Assembly: GCF_009789555.1 (NCBI RefSeq)
Contig: NZ_CP046902.1
Location: forward strand, 3,240,001-3,304,000
Direction: 5' to 3'
DNA from: Stutzerimonas stutzeri
GTDB taxonomy: Bacteria; Pseudomonadota; Gammaproteobacteria; Pseudomonadales; Pseudomonadaceae
Length of the DNA stretch: 64,000 nucleotides
Positions 1 to 9,215 of this stretch are shown here, in pieces; the stretch's first letter is position 1, and each line of letters opens with the position of its first letter. The position numbers and the translations under genes are program-made. The notes under the pieces are model-generated. The model made no database searches, was not told the origin of the DNA, and was given only the letters and a program-made list of their open reading frames with translations.

Positions 1-2
1 GC

Positions 3-485
3 ACCTGGGAAAAAGGTCAGGACAAGCTGAAGGCCCTCCTCCCCAGCATCAAGTCCTACTACACCAACGACGCCAACAGTCAGCAGCTGATCGCCACTGG
101 CGAGACGCCTGTTCAGGTGCTGCTGTCAATGAACGCATACCACATGATCAAGGAAGGCGTGGAGATCGAGCTGGCCATGCCCAGAGAGGGTGCCGTGCTC
201 GGGGTCGATGCGATGGGCATCAACAAGGGCACCAAGCAGGCTGAGCTGGCCTACCAATTCATGAATATCGCCCTGTCGCCCGATGTGCAGGCGAAGATCG
301 CCGAGATCAATCGAGGCAGCCCGGTGGTGACCAATGCCACGGTCGACCCCGAGATCGCCAAGCTCCCAGGGATGCTGACCACCGAGGCCCAGTGGGACGC
401 CACCCTGAACATCGATCCCAAGCTGCGCGCCGAGAAAACAGCCGAATGGCGCAAGTGGTTCTCAGAAAACATCATGGCGCACTGA
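3..485 (+). CDS. Periplasmic substrate-binding protein of polyamine-type ABC importer (5' truncated)
   Basis: The C-terminal 160 residues of a PotD/PotF-like periplasmic binding protein; the start lies before the window. The frame is open from base 3 to a TGA at 483-485. Visible family features are the segment PVQVLLSMNAY, the strand-turn MPREGAVLGVDAMGINKG, the helix AELAYQFMNIALSPDVQAKIAE and a C-terminal EWRKWFSENI typical of this fold. It would capture the substrate (polyamine, opine or similar cation) and deliver it to the two permeases that follow in the same direction. Substrate identity cannot be read from this fragment. The ATPase subunit is not in the window and presumably lies upstream. 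Confidence 0.85.
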   Translation, partial: TWEKGQDKLKALLPSIKSYYTNDANSQQLIATGETPVQVLLSMNAYHMIKEGVEIELAMPREGAVLGVDAMGINKGTKQAELAYQFMNIALSPDVQAKIAEINRGSPVVTNATVDPEIAKLPGMLTTEAQWDATLNIDPKLRAEKTAEWRKWFSENIMAH

Positions 486-578
486 TCGCCGGCACGGGCG
501 CGGGCATTCCTCGCGCCCTTCTCATCCCAGCCCATCTGTGGCGGGCACTGTCAGCGCCCGCATTCAACGGAAACGCTC

Positions 579-1433
579 ATGACTCGTAATCCCGTATTCG
601 TCCGATGGTTCATACTGCCCTCGGCGCTAACGGCACTCGGCTTGACCATCGCGATGCTGACTGTGCTGCAGTACAGCGTGCGCGCGTACGTGCCCGGCTC
701 GCTGGAGGTCGGCGGCCTCACCCTCGATAACTTCCAAGGCATGCTTAAAGGCCTCTATGCCGATGCCTTCTTCAATACGGTATACCTGAGTTTTCAGACA
801 GCATTGTTCGGCCTGCTGCTCAGTTATCCCCTGGCCTACGCGTTGGTTCGCACGCAAACCGCATGGCTGAAGACCTGCATCCTCATCATCGCCATTACCC
901 CCCTGTTTCTGGGTGAGGTCGTGCGCACCTATTCCTGGATCATCGTCCTGGGTAACAGTGGCTTTCTCAACAGTCTGCTAATGGCCATGGGCGTGATAGA
1001 TCGCCCGCTGCAGCTGATGTTCACCAACACCGGGGTCGTGCTGGCACTGGTCCACGTGACCATGCCCATCATGATCCTGATGCTCGCCACCGGGCTTTCG
1101 CACATCGACACTGCCTACGAGAAAGCAGCCACCAGTCTCGGTGCAGGACCGATTCGGGCTTTCCTGACAGTCACCCTGCCGCTGTCGCTGCCGGGCATCG
1201 TGGCCAGCGTGACCACCGCCTTCGCCTGGACCTTCAGTGCTTTTGCCACACCGCAACTCATCGGCGGCGGAAAGGTAAGTACCGTTGCCACCCTCGTCTA
1301 TCAGCTGGGATTTTCGTCGCTGAACTTCCCTTTCGCTGCCGCCTTGAGCGTCGCCGGCCTGGTGCTGACCTTGCTGTTGCTGGCCGCGCTGAAGCGTGCG
1401 ACCCGCTCACTGCAAAGCGTAGGAGGTCATTGA
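579..1433 (+). CDS. ABC transporter permease, PotB-like
   Basis: Inner-membrane permease of 284 residues with about six hydrophobic segments. The cytoplasmic EAA loop that docks the ATPase is at about residues 180-205 (EKAATSLGAGPIRAFLTVTL). Family length and the LGEVVRTYSWIIVLG segment match the spermidine/putrescine PotB subfamily. The ATG at 579 follows the binding-protein stop by 93 bases. One base separates its stop from the next permease, so the two are probably translationally coupled. It forms the membrane channel with the PotC-like partner. The substrate is inferred only from the family; neighbouring amidohydrolase genes suggest an N-containing compound that is then catabolised. Confidence 0.9.
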   Translation: MTRNPVFVRWFILPSALTALGLTIAMLTVLQYSVRAYVPGSLEVGGLTLDNFQGMLKGLYADAFFNTVYLSFQTALFGLLLSYPLAYALVRTQTAWLKTCILIIAITPLFLGEVVRTYSWIIVLGNSGFLNSLLMAMGVIDRPLQLMFTNTGVVLALVHVTMPIMILMLATGLSHIDTAYEKAATSLGAGPIRAFLTVTLPLSLPGIVASVTTAFAWTFSAFATPQLIGGGKVSTVATLVYQLGFSSLNFPFAAALSVAGLVLTLLLLAALKRATRSLQSVGGH

Positions 1434-1434
1434 G

Positions 1435-2253
1435 ATGACCCGCTCCAATCGAGACAAATGGCTGGGATACGCGGGCCGTCTGCTGGTCGCGTTGATCCTG
1501 ATGTTCGTGCTGCTGCCGACGGTGGTGGTGATCATCTCTTCATTCAGCAGCACGTCGGTGTTGTTTTTCCCGCCAAAAGGCTGGTCCCTGCGCTGGTTTG
1601 AACGAGCCGTCAGCTACCCGGATTTCCGCAACGGATTCCAGGCAGGGCTGATCGTTACGGCCTGGGCATCGACCTTGGCCGTGGTCATCGGCACCACCTT
1701 GGCCATCGCCATCAATCGCTATGAGTTTCGCTTCAAACGCGTCATTGAAGGGGTCTTGCTGTCACCGCTGTTCATTCCGCACTTCACCATCGGCCTTGGT
1801 TTGCTGATGCTGGTATCGCAGTTCAACCTGGGCCGGGGATACGCGCTGGTTATCTTCTGCCATATCGTATTGGTGCTGCCCTTCGTGCTGCGAAGCCTCT
1901 ATGTATCGCTGCAAAACCTGGAACAACGGATCGAACTTGCCGCCGCCAGTCTGGGCGCGTCGCCTCTTCGCGTTGTGTGGACCATTACCGTACCGCTGAT
2001 GATCCCAGGGTTGTTCGGCGGCTGGCTGTTTGCCGCGATCCTGTCCTTCAACGAGTTTACCGCCTCTCTGTTCGTGACCACGCAGGCGACGCAGACGCTG
2101 CCCGTGGCGATGTACAACTACGTCAGGGAATTCGCGGACCCGACGCTGGCGGCATTGTCGGTCATCTACATCGCGACGACCGCTTCTCTGCTGGCACTCG
2201 CCAATCGATTTCTCGGCCTTGGACGTGTGCTCAATGTCGAGGCACCGCGCTGA
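1435..2253 (+). CDS. ABC transporter permease, PotC-like
   Basis: Second inner-membrane permease, 272 residues, with about six transmembrane segments and an EAA-type loop (IELAAASLGASPLRVVWTIT, about residues 162-181). The segment SFNEFTASLFVTTQATQTLP is typical of PotC-family subunits. Its ATG overlaps the GGAGG-containing end of the preceding gene (SD AGGAGG just before the upstream stop). It pairs with the upstream permease to form the transmembrane channel. The short gap to the DUF1028 gene suggests one operon covering import and early breakdown of the substrate. Confidence 0.9.
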   Translation: MTRSNRDKWLGYAGRLLVALILMFVLLPTVVVIISSFSSTSVLFFPPKGWSLRWFERAVSYPDFRNGFQAGLIVTAWASTLAVVIGTTLAIAINRYEFRFKRVIEGVLLSPLFIPHFTIGLGLLMLVSQFNLGRGYALVIFCHIVLVLPFVLRSLYVSLQNLEQRIELAAASLGASPLRVVWTITVPLMIPGLFGGWLFAAILSFNEFTASLFVTTQATQTLPVAMYNYVREFADPTLAALSVIYIATTASLLALANRFLGLGRVLNVEAPR

Positions 2254-2306
2254 CCCGGACAGCCAGAGATCGGAACGTCAATTCATTACCAACAGGATCG
2301 ACTTGC

Positions 2307-2981
2307 ATGACATTTTCAATCATCGGCCGTTGTGCCAAGACCGGCCAGCTCGGGGTCGCCATCAGTTCGTCGAGCATTGCGGTGGGCGCTCGTTGCCCGT
2401 GGCTACGCCCCGGCGTGGGTGTCGTCTCCACTCAGAACGTTACCCTTCCCGCCCTTGGCAACCGCGTCCTGGATCAGCTGGCGCAGGGACTGGAACCGGC
2501 GCAGGCGAGAGATCTCGCGCTGGCCAGTGACAGCTACAGCCAGTTCCGCCAACTGACCGTGATCGATCATCTTGGCAGGACCGCGCATTTCAGCGGCAGC
2601 GAGACGCTTGGTTGCCACAACGCCATCGCGGGCGAGCAATGCGTCGGCGCCGGCAACATGCTGGCGGACCAAAGCGTTATCGAGGCCCTGGTACTTGCGT
2701 TCGAAAGTGCCCCCGGCCAACTGGCCGACCGCCTGTTAGCGGCGATGCAAGCCGCAATGGTGGCCGGCGGCGAAGCAGGACCGGTGCATTCCGCCGCGCT
2801 CGTCGTAGTGGGCGAGCAGTCATGGCCTATCGTCGACCTGCGCGTCGACTGGGCGGACGACGATCCCATCGGAGCGCTGGCCAAACTGTGGGACGACTAC
2901 CGCCCACAGATGCAGGACTACATCATGCGCGCGCTCGACCCTACCAAGGCACCTCGCTACGGCGTCCCGGGGGACGAGTAA
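2307..2981 (+). CDS. DUF1028 family Ntn-hydrolase-like protein
   Basis: A 224-residue protein starting MTFSIIGRC. The N-terminal pattern (GQLGVAISSSSIAVGARCPW, then GVGVVSTQN) is the hallmark of DUF1028, a family with an N-terminal-nucleophile hydrolase fold. The open frame extends upstream to 1977, but that part overlaps the permease gene. The ATG at 2307 gives the family N-terminus and has a weak AGGA upstream. It ends at 2981, with the next ATG at 2982, which indicates tight coupling to the ArgE-like gene. DUF1028 genes often sit beside peptide/amino-acid importers and M20 hydrolases. A role in amide or acyl hydrolysis of the imported compound is inference. Confidence 0.85.
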   Translation: MTFSIIGRCAKTGQLGVAISSSSIAVGARCPWLRPGVGVVSTQNVTLPALGNRVLDQLAQGLEPAQARDLALASDSYSQFRQLTVIDHLGRTAHFSGSETLGCHNAIAGEQCVGAGNMLADQSVIEALVLAFESAPGQLADRLLAAMQAAMVAGGEAGPVHSAALVVVGEQSWPIVDLRVDWADDDPIGALAKLWDDYRPQMQDYIMRALDPTKAPRYGVPGDE

Positions 2982-4130
2982 ATGAACAGCAAAGACCTGT
3001 TGGCCGCCTTGATTGCGTTCGATACCACCAGCCGCGAATCCAACCTGCAATTGATCGAATTCGTGCGCGATTACCTTGACCGACTGAACGTCCCCTATGA
3101 GCTGACCTACAATCGCGAAGGGAGCAAAGCCAACCTTTTCGCCACCATCGGGCCAGACGACATCTCTGGCATCGTGCTCTCCGGACACACCGACGTCGTA
3201 CCCGTCGATGGCCAGACATGGTCGGTCCCGCCCTTCGAACTCAGCGAAAAGAGCGGCAAGCTGTACGGCCGCGGGACCGCTGATATGAAAGGCTATATCG
3301 CCTGCGTGCTGGCAGCGGTCCCCGGCTTCCTGGCTCAACCACTGCGTGTGCCCGTCCATATCGCCCTTTCCTACGATGAAGAAGTGGGCTGTCTGGGGGT
3401 ACGTGACCTGATTGCAAGCCTCGAAGCGCGACCCTGCAAGCCCCGGCTATGCATCATCGGGGAACCTACCGAACTGCGACCGGTGCTTGGCCATAAAGGC
3501 AAGCTCGCCATGCGCTGTAACGTCCAGGGTGTGCCCTGTCACTCCGCGTATGCGCCGCAAGGCGTCAACGCCATCGAATATGCGGCAGAGCTGATTGGCG
3601 AACTCGGCCGCATTGGCAGCCGTCTGCGTGCTTCGCCCCTGTGCGATCACCGATTCAATCCCCCTTTTACAACGGTGCAAACCGGCCTCATCCGTGGCGG
3701 CAAGGCATTGAACATCGTCCCGGCGGACTGCTCCTTCGATTTCGAAGTGCGCGCGCTGCCGACCATGGACCCCAACGATGTTGCGCAGCAACTGGAGCAG
3801 TATGCGCAGCGGGAGGTGGTGCCGAAAATGCGCGCGGTGGATGCCAGCAGCGACATCTGCTTTACCAAACTGTCCGCCTATCCGGGGCTCGCGACGGACG
3901 CTCAAAGCGATGCTGCTCAGTTGATCGCCAAGATCTGCGGCACCGACGGATTCACAACGGTCGCTTTCGGGACCGAAGGTGGGCTGTTCGACTCCATAGG
4001 CATACCGACCGTGGTATGCGGGCCGGGCAGCATGGATCAAGGTCACAAGCCAGACGAGTTTGTTCGCGTTTCTCAGCTCGAAGCCTGCGACGCCATGCTT
4101 GAGCGCCTCACGCTGATGTTCCGGGCCTGA
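2982..4130 (+). CDS. argE: ArgE/DapE family M20 deacylase (acetylornithine deacetylase-like)
   Basis: A 382-residue M20 metallohydrolase. The di-zinc ligand motifs are in order: SGHTDVVPVD (about residue 67), GRGTADMKG (about 98), YDEEVGCLG (about 132) with the catalytic Glu-Glu pair, and GEPTEL (about 161). A C-terminal GPGSMDQGHKPDEF carries the last zinc histidine. Length and motifs match acetylornithine deacetylase (ArgE), which hydrolyses N-acetyl-L-ornithine. Its place at the end of a polyamine-type import operon, immediately after a DUF1028 protein, suggests a catabolic paralogue acting on an imported N-acyl compound and not the biosynthetic enzyme. The first ATG at 2982 abuts the preceding stop. 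Confidence 0.85.
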   Translation: MNSKDLLAALIAFDTTSRESNLQLIEFVRDYLDRLNVPYELTYNREGSKANLFATIGPDDISGIVLSGHTDVVPVDGQTWSVPPFELSEKSGKLYGRGTADMKGYIACVLAAVPGFLAQPLRVPVHIALSYDEEVGCLGVRDLIASLEARPCKPRLCIIGEPTELRPVLGHKGKLAMRCNVQGVPCHSAYAPQGVNAIEYAAELIGELGRIGSRLRASPLCDHRFNPPFTTVQTGLIRGGKALNIVPADCSFDFEVRALPTMDPNDVAQQLEQYAQREVVPKMRAVDASSDICFTKLSAYPGLATDAQSDAAQLIAKICGTDGFTTVAFGTEGGLFDSIGIPTVVCGPGSMDQGHKPDEFVRVSQLEACDAMLERLTLMFRA

Positions 4131-4411
4131 GCGAGCCCGGAAACCCAGGTGACGCCTTCCGTAATGACGGCCGAACACGTTCGGGCTTCGGCCGTGAATC
4201 AGACCAGGGCCATTTCCCGCCGCGACCTTTAAAGCGCTTTGTTTTTTCCTAAGCGCTGCGTTCAAAAAGCGTGATTCTCAAACCACCTTGTCTTGATCAA
4301 ACTTCCTGCAGTCGGTGAGTGTTGTATTAGCAACCTGTGAATCTTCGCCCTATTGCTGGCGCAACGCGGCGGCGAAATAAAAGCCGGGTCGATATCCTTT
4401 AGGAAACTCAT

Positions 4412-5662
4412 ATGTCAGTTGAAAAGATCAATACGTTAGTAGTCGGTGCTGGCCAGGCGGGAATAGCCATGAGCGAGCATCTTTCGCTTATGGGCGTGCC
4501 CCATATTGTTTTAGAGCGCAATAGAGTTGCCGAACGCTGGCGTTCCGAACGCTGGGACTCTCTGGTTGCCAATGGCCCTGCCTGGCACGACCGCTTCCCG
4601 ACATTGAAATTCGACAATATTTCTCCTGAAGCCTTTCCGCCCAAAGAGCGCGTGGCTCAGTACTTTGAAGACTACGTACAGATGCTCAACGCGCCCGTAC
4701 GGACCGGTGTCGAAGTCATGCAACTGGAACGTCTCGCAGGTCGCCCTGGCTTTAAGGTCACGACCTCGGAAGGTGTACTGGAGGCAGCCAACGTCGTCGC
4801 GGCAACCGGCCCGTTTCAGAAGCCAACCTACCCCAGGATCGTTCCTGAAACCGCACGGATTCAGCAGCTGCATTCGTCGGCCTACAAGAACCCGGGCCAA
4901 CTGGCCGATGGCGGCGTTCTGGTCGTAGGCGCAGGCGCCTCGGGGTCACAGATTGCCGAAGAGTTGCGGCGGGCGGGAAAACGCGTGTACCTCTCGGTGG
5001 GCGAACACTATCGGCCGCCACGTTCGTACCGTGGCCGTGACTACTGCTGGTGGCTCGGGGCGCTCGGCCTGTGGGATGAGGTGAAGATCAGGCCGAAGAA
5101 AGAGCACGTCGCTTTCGCCGTCAGCGGCTATGACGGGGGAAAGACCGTGGATTTCCGGCGGCTCGCGCATTCGGGCATCAACCTGGTGGGGCTGACAAAA
5201 TCATGGAGGGACGGCGTCGTCGAGTTTGAACAGGGCCTGGCGAAGAATATTGCCGATGGTGACCAAGCGTATTTTGATGTTTTGCGAGAAGCCGATGCCT
5301 ACATCGAGCAGAACGGACTTCCGTTTCCGCCCGAACCGGAAGCCTGGACATTACTACCCGATCCAGACTGCCTGGTGAATCCGATCCTTGAACTTGACCT
5401 GGAAGAAGCTGGAATTACCACGATCCTCTGGGCAACCGGTTTTCAGTTCGATTTCAGCTGGATGAAGGTCAATGCGTTCGATGAAAAAGGCATGCCTTTC
5501 CACAAGCGGGGAATATCCGCCGAAAGTGGTGTGTACTTCCTAGGACTCCCCAATCTGGTAAACAGAGCCTCGTCGTTCATCTATGGGGTTTGGCATGACG
5601 CGAAATACATCGCCGACCACATAGTTCTGCAAAACGGATATATGGCCTACGACAAGAGTTGA
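4412..5662 (+). CDS. FAD/NAD(P)-dependent flavin monooxygenase-like protein
   Basis: A 416-residue flavoprotein of the FMO/CzcO class. An N-terminal FAD Rossmann motif (VVGAGQAGIAMSEHL, residues 10-24) is followed by ERW repeats (AERWRSERWDSL) typical of the FMO family. A second dinucleotide motif VVGAGASGSQIAEELRRAGK lies at about residues 171-190, and the C-terminal ATG motif is ILWATGFQFD. It probably uses NADPH and O2 to oxygenate a small N- or S-containing substrate in the cytosol. A 281-bp gap separates it from argE, so it probably has its own promoter. The alpha-hydroxy-acid oxidase follows 96 bp downstream. Substrate is unknown. Confidence 0.82.
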   Translation: MSVEKINTLVVGAGQAGIAMSEHLSLMGVPHIVLERNRVAERWRSERWDSLVANGPAWHDRFPTLKFDNISPEAFPPKERVAQYFEDYVQMLNAPVRTGVEVMQLERLAGRPGFKVTTSEGVLEAANVVAATGPFQKPTYPRIVPETARIQQLHSSAYKNPGQLADGGVLVVGAGASGSQIAEELRRAGKRVYLSVGEHYRPPRSYRGRDYCWWLGALGLWDEVKIRPKKEHVAFAVSGYDGGKTVDFRRLAHSGINLVGLTKSWRDGVVEFEQGLAKNIADGDQAYFDVLREADAYIEQNGLPFPPEPEAWTLLPDPDCLVNPILELDLEEAGITTILWATGFQFDFSWMKVNAFDEKGMPFHKRGISAESGVYFLGLPNLVNRASSFIYGVWHDAKYIADHIVLQNGYMAYDKS

Positions 5663-5758
5663 GTCGAACCGGCGTTTTGGTTATTTCCGCACCTGCCGGA
5701 TAAACATTCGGCAGCCTGTGATTTTCCCCCACTCAAATAAAGCACAACAGGCGTTTCC

Positions 5759-6904
5759 ATGGCCGAGATAACCTGCATCGAAGACTTGCGTCGCCTGGCG
5801 AGAAAACGAGTACCGCGCATGTTCTACGACTATGTCGATGGTGGCTCATGGACGGAATATACCTATCGCGCCAACGAGTCGGATCTCCAGCGAATCGAGT
5901 TCCGCCAACGGGTGGCCTGCGATATCACTCATCGGAGCACTGCAACGACGATGGTGGGCCAGCACGTCAGCATGCCGGTGGCCATAGCGCCAACCGGGAT
6001 GACCGGCATGCAACATGCCGATGGCGAAATACTCGCGGCGCGGGCCGCCAAGCGTTTCGGCATTCCGTTCACCTTGTCCACCATGAGCATCTGTTCGATC
6101 GAGGCGGTGGCCGAAGCGACTCAACGGCATCCGTTCTGGTTTCAGCTGTATGTCATGCGTGACCGCCGGTTCGTCGAGAGTCTCATTGACCGTGCCGAGG
6201 CGGCCAACTGCTCCGCACTGGTGGTGACGATGGATCTGCAGGTATTTGGCCAGCGGCACAAGGACACGATAAATGGCCTCTCGATGCCGCCCAAACCCAC
6301 GTTCCGAAACATCGTGAATATGTTGAGCAAGCCGCGCTGGTGCTTGAGCATGCTGGGTACGCGACATCGCCACTTCGGCAACATCGTTGGCCATGCACGA
6401 GGGGTCGACAATATCCAGTCTCTGGTCGACTGGACGGCGGAGCAGTTCGACCCCAGCCTCTCCTGGCAGGATCTGGAATGGATTAGAAAGCGCTGGGATG
6501 GGCAGCTGATCGTAAAGGGTATCCAGCACCCGGAAGACGCCCGAATCGCAGCGCAATGCGGTGCCGATGCCGTTGTCGTCTCCAACCATGGCGGCCGCCA
6601 ACTGGACGGCGCGTCCTCTTCGATCTCGACCTTGCCGGAGATCGTGGACGCCGTCGGAGGTCGTACCGAAATCCACTTCGATAGCGGCATCCGTTCCGGT
6701 CAGGACGTTCTCAAGGCAGTCGCACTCGGCGCCCGCGGCACATATATCGGACGCGCGATGCTGTATGGACTGGGTGCCCTGGGCGAGGCTGGCGTGACCA
6801 AGGCATTGAACATCATCCAGGGCGAACTCGATTTGACCATGGCTTTTTGCGGCAAAACCGGGATGCAATCGATAAACCGCGACATTCTGCGCATCAAACC
6901 CTGA
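5759..6904 (+). CDS. FMN-dependent alpha-hydroxy-acid oxidase/dehydrogenase (LldD-like)
   Basis: A 381-residue protein of the L-lactate/glycolate/mandelate dehydrogenase family (TIM barrel with FMN). N-terminal MFYDYVDGGSWTEYTYRANE, the segment PVAIAPTGMTGMQHADGE and FQLYVMRDR bind FMN. LIVKGIQHPEDA carries the FMN lysine. VVVSNHGGRQLDGA contains the catalytic histidine and substrate arginine, and FDSGIRSGQDVLKA with GRAMLYGLGALGE binds the FMN phosphate. It oxidises a 2-hydroxy acid to the 2-oxo acid. The substrate is not determinable here. It differs from respiratory LldD in lacking any linked lactate permease or LldE-G genes. The same orientation and short gap suggest expression with the upstream monooxygenase. 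Confidence 0.87.
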   Translation: MAEITCIEDLRRLARKRVPRMFYDYVDGGSWTEYTYRANESDLQRIEFRQRVACDITHRSTATTMVGQHVSMPVAIAPTGMTGMQHADGEILAARAAKRFGIPFTLSTMSICSIEAVAEATQRHPFWFQLYVMRDRRFVESLIDRAEAANCSALVVTMDLQVFGQRHKDTINGLSMPPKPTFRNIVNMLSKPRWCLSMLGTRHRHFGNIVGHARGVDNIQSLVDWTAEQFDPSLSWQDLEWIRKRWDGQLIVKGIQHPEDARIAAQCGADAVVVSNHGGRQLDGASSSISTLPEIVDAVGGRTEIHFDSGIRSGQDVLKAVALGARGTYIGRAMLYGLGALGEAGVTKALNIIQGELDLTMAFCGKTGMQSINRDILRIKP

Positions 6905-7156
6905 CTCGTCACGGATGCCTCGGGGTGGGCATTCTCCACGTCCAATCCACCAGCTGAAGGCCGTCGCGCCGGACTCACCAAGCCGTCACGTGAGGGAGCA
7001 AGGCGTTTCGGATGCAAATCAGGGCACGGAAACCGCTTCGCGGCGCCATCAGCGGTCGGGCGGCTGTCGAGTCAGCCGATTCGCTTGCAATGGCAAATTT
7101 TCAAACGGGCGTAGGCTCAGGTCGCCGCGTTCTGGCGCGCCAGCTTAGCCGGTCGG

Positions 7157-7888
7157 CTACAAGCTGACCGAACCAATGAATTGCTGCAGCTCGGCGGTCT
7201 GCGGATTGGCGAACAGCTCGCCGGGGTCGCCTACCTCATGCACCTTGCCGTGGTGCATGAACACCAGTTTGCTGCCCACTTCGCGGGCGAAGCGCATCTC
7301 ATGGGTAACCATCACCAGCGTCATGCCTTCACTCGCCAGTTGCTTCACCACGGCCAGCACCTCGTTGACCAGTTCCGGGTCGAGCGCCGAGGTGATTTCA
7401 TCGCAGAGCAACACCTTGGGTGACATCGCCAGTGCTCGGGCAATCGCCACGCGCTGTTGCTGGCCACCGGACAGACGCTCGGGATAGGCATCGAACTTTT
7501 CCGACAGTCCGACCTTGTCCAACATTTGCCGCGCCAGACGTTCAGCATCGGCGTGAGGCATCTTCTTCACGACCTTGACCGCCAGCATCACGTTCTCCCC
7601 CGCTGTCAGATGCGGGAAGAGGTTGAACTGCTGAAAGACCATGCCGACCTTTTGCCGGAGACTACGTAGATCAGCGCGGGCGGCGTCCAGGTATTCGCCG
7701 TCGACCTCGATGACGCCGTCATTGATCGTCTCCAGGCCGTTGAGCGTACGCAGCAAGGTGCTCTTGCCGGAACCGCTACGCCCGATGATGGCGACCACCT
7801 CGCCCTCCTCGACCCGCAGATCGACGCCCTTGAGCACATGGTTCTCGCCGTAATACTTGTGCAGCGCCGATACGTTAAGCAGTGACAT
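7157..7888 (-). CDS. Amino-acid ABC transporter ATPase, GlnQ-like
   Basis: A 243-residue ATPase with Walker A IGRSGSGKSTLLRTL (about residues 35-49), Q-loop MVFQQFNLFPHLT, signature LSGGQQQRVAIARAL and Walker B VLLCDEITSALDPE, closing with switch histidine VTHEMRFA. Length and motifs match the polar amino acid subfamily (GlnQ/HisP). It is the last gene of the leftward four-gene importer. Its start overlaps the preceding permease by 14 bases. The leucine of the usual LLFDEPTSALDPE is replaced, giving a DEIT version, which is common in this family. The ligand is not certain. Confidence 0.93.
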   Translation of the reverse strand: MSLLNVSALHKYYGENHVLKGVDLRVEEGEVVAIIGRSGSGKSTLLRTLNGLETINDGVIEVDGEYLDAARADLRSLRQKVGMVFQQFNLFPHLTAGENVMLAVKVVKKMPHADAERLARQMLDKVGLSEKFDAYPERLSGGQQQRVAIARALAMSPKVLLCDEITSALDPELVNEVLAVVKQLASEGMTLVMVTHEMRFAREVGSKLVFMHHGKVHEVGDPGELFANPQTAELQQFIGSVSL

Positions 7889-8522
7889 TCAGCCTCCTTT
7901 CCAGGCGATACGCCGCCAGTGACAGCGGGTAGCAGAGTGCGAAGTAGCCCAGTGCGACCAGGCCGTAGACCATGAACGGCTCGAAGGTAGCGTTGGCCAG
8001 CATGCTGCCGGTCTTGGTGAGTTCGGTGAAACCGATGATCGAAGTGACTGCCGTGCCCTTCACGACCTGCACCGAAAAACCCACGGTGGGCGCTACCGCG
8101 ATCCTCAATGCCTGCGGTAGCACCACGTAGCGCAGTGTCTCCAGCCGGGTCATCGCCAGGCATTCGGAGGCCTCCCATTGCCCGCGGGAGACCGACTCGA
8201 CGCAGCCACGCCAGATTTCCGCGAGAAAGGCACTGGTGAACAACGTCAGCGCCACCGCCGCGGCAAGCCAGGCAGAGACCTCCACCCCCAGCAAGGCGAC
8301 GCCGAAGAACACGATGAACAGTTGCATCAACAGCGGTGTGCCTTGGAACAGCTCGATGTAGCCGTAGGCCAGGACCCGCAGCCAGCGGACCGGAGCGATC
8401 CGCGCCAGCATCACCAGCAGCCCAACCACGCCACCACAGACGAACGCCACCAAGGACAGCACCAACGTCCATTGCAAGCCGGTCAGCAGGTTGCGTGCGA
8501 TGTCCCAGAAGGTGAATTCCAT
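7875..8522 (-). CDS. Amino-acid ABC transporter permease (HisM/GlnP family), second subunit
   Basis: A 215-residue inner-membrane protein starting MEFTFWDIARNLLTGL. The frame is open further upstream to 8921, but that part overlaps the first permease. The ATG at 8522 shares its A with the upstream TGA (TGATG). Features are the ELFQGTPLLMQLF motif conserved in polar amino acid permeases and an EAA loop (ASECLAMTRLETLRYVVLPQ), with about five membrane segments. It heterodimerises with the product of 8522-9187 and is energised by the GlnQ-like ATPase whose gene overlaps its end. Confidence 0.9.
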   Translation of the reverse strand: MEFTFWDIARNLLTGLQWTLVLSLVAFVCGGVVGLLVMLARIAPVRWLRVLAYGYIELFQGTPLLMQLFIVFFGVALLGVEVSAWLAAAVALTLFTSAFLAEIWRGCVESVSRGQWEASECLAMTRLETLRYVVLPQALRIAVAPTVGFSVQVVKGTAVTSIIGFTELTKTGSMLANATFEPFMVYGLVALGYFALCYPLSLAAYRLERRLNVTA

Positions 8523-9187
8523 CAGCGCGCCCCCACGACGTAGCGCCGACCGAACCAACCCAACAATTGCCTGATCAGGATTGCCATTGCCAGATACAGC
8601 AAGGTGGTCACCAGATAGGTTTCGAAGGCGCGGAAGTTGCGCGACTGGATGAAGTTGGCGGCGAAGGTCAACTCTTCGGTAGAAATCTGCGAGCAGACCG
8701 CTGACCCGAGCATGACGATGATGATCTGACTCGACAGTGCCGGCCAGACCTTGGCCAGCGCTGGACGCAGCACTACATGGCGAAAGGTTTCCAGTCGGGT
8801 CAACGCCAGGGCGGACGCCGCCTCGATTTGCCCATGGGGAATCGCCTGAATGCCAGCCCGGATGATCTCGGTTGAATACGCGCCCAGATTGATCACCATC
8901 GCCAGCACCGCGGCTTCCCATTCATTCAGGCGAAACCCCAGCGCCGGCAACCCGAAGAAAATGAAGAACAACTGGACGATGAACGGGGTGTTGCGGATCA
9001 GCTCGACATAAAGACCGAACAGATAGTTGAACGGCCGGATCCGCCATGCGCGCATCAGCGCACCGACGATACCCAGCCCCACACCCAGCACGGTGCCGAT
9101 GGCGGTCAGGCCCAGGGTAAACAGTGCGCCCTGAAGGAGGACGTCGGTGTTCGCCAGCACCGGGCCGAATTCCATCTGATAAGCCAT
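8522..9187 (-). CDS. Amino-acid ABC transporter permease, first subunit
   Basis: A 221-residue permease with the family motif YVELIRNTPFIVQLFFIFFG and an EAA loop (AASALALTRLETFRHVVLRP). Hydrophobic segments at about residues 18-40, 55-80, 88-110 and 180-205 place it in the inner membrane. It starts 28 bases after the binding-protein gene and ends in a TGATG overlap with the second permease, so the two membrane subunits should be made in equal amounts. Together with the binding protein and ATPase it makes a complete importer of the HisJQMP/GlnHPQ class. Confidence 0.9.
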   Translation of the reverse strand: MAYQMEFGPVLANTDVLLQGALFTLGLTAIGTVLGVGLGIVGALMRAWRIRPFNYLFGLYVELIRNTPFIVQLFFIFFGLPALGFRLNEWEAAVLAMVINLGAYSTEIIRAGIQAIPHGQIEAASALALTRLETFRHVVLRPALAKVWPALSSQIIIVMLGSAVCSQISTEELTFAANFIQSRNFRAFETYLVTTLLYLAMAILIRQLLGWFGRRYVVGAR

Positions 9188-9215
9188 GGTCGATCTCCCG
9201 CTCCGGTAGTCGCCC

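Noticed and set aside
4220..4260. Possible terminator after argE (AAGCGC repeats around a T run)
   Set aside because: The T run lies inside the loop and not after the stem, so it is not a normal intrinsic terminator.
5846..6868. A 340-codon minus-strand frame opposite the hydroxy-acid oxidase
   Set aside because: Antisense shadow; the plus strand holds all FMN and catalytic motifs.
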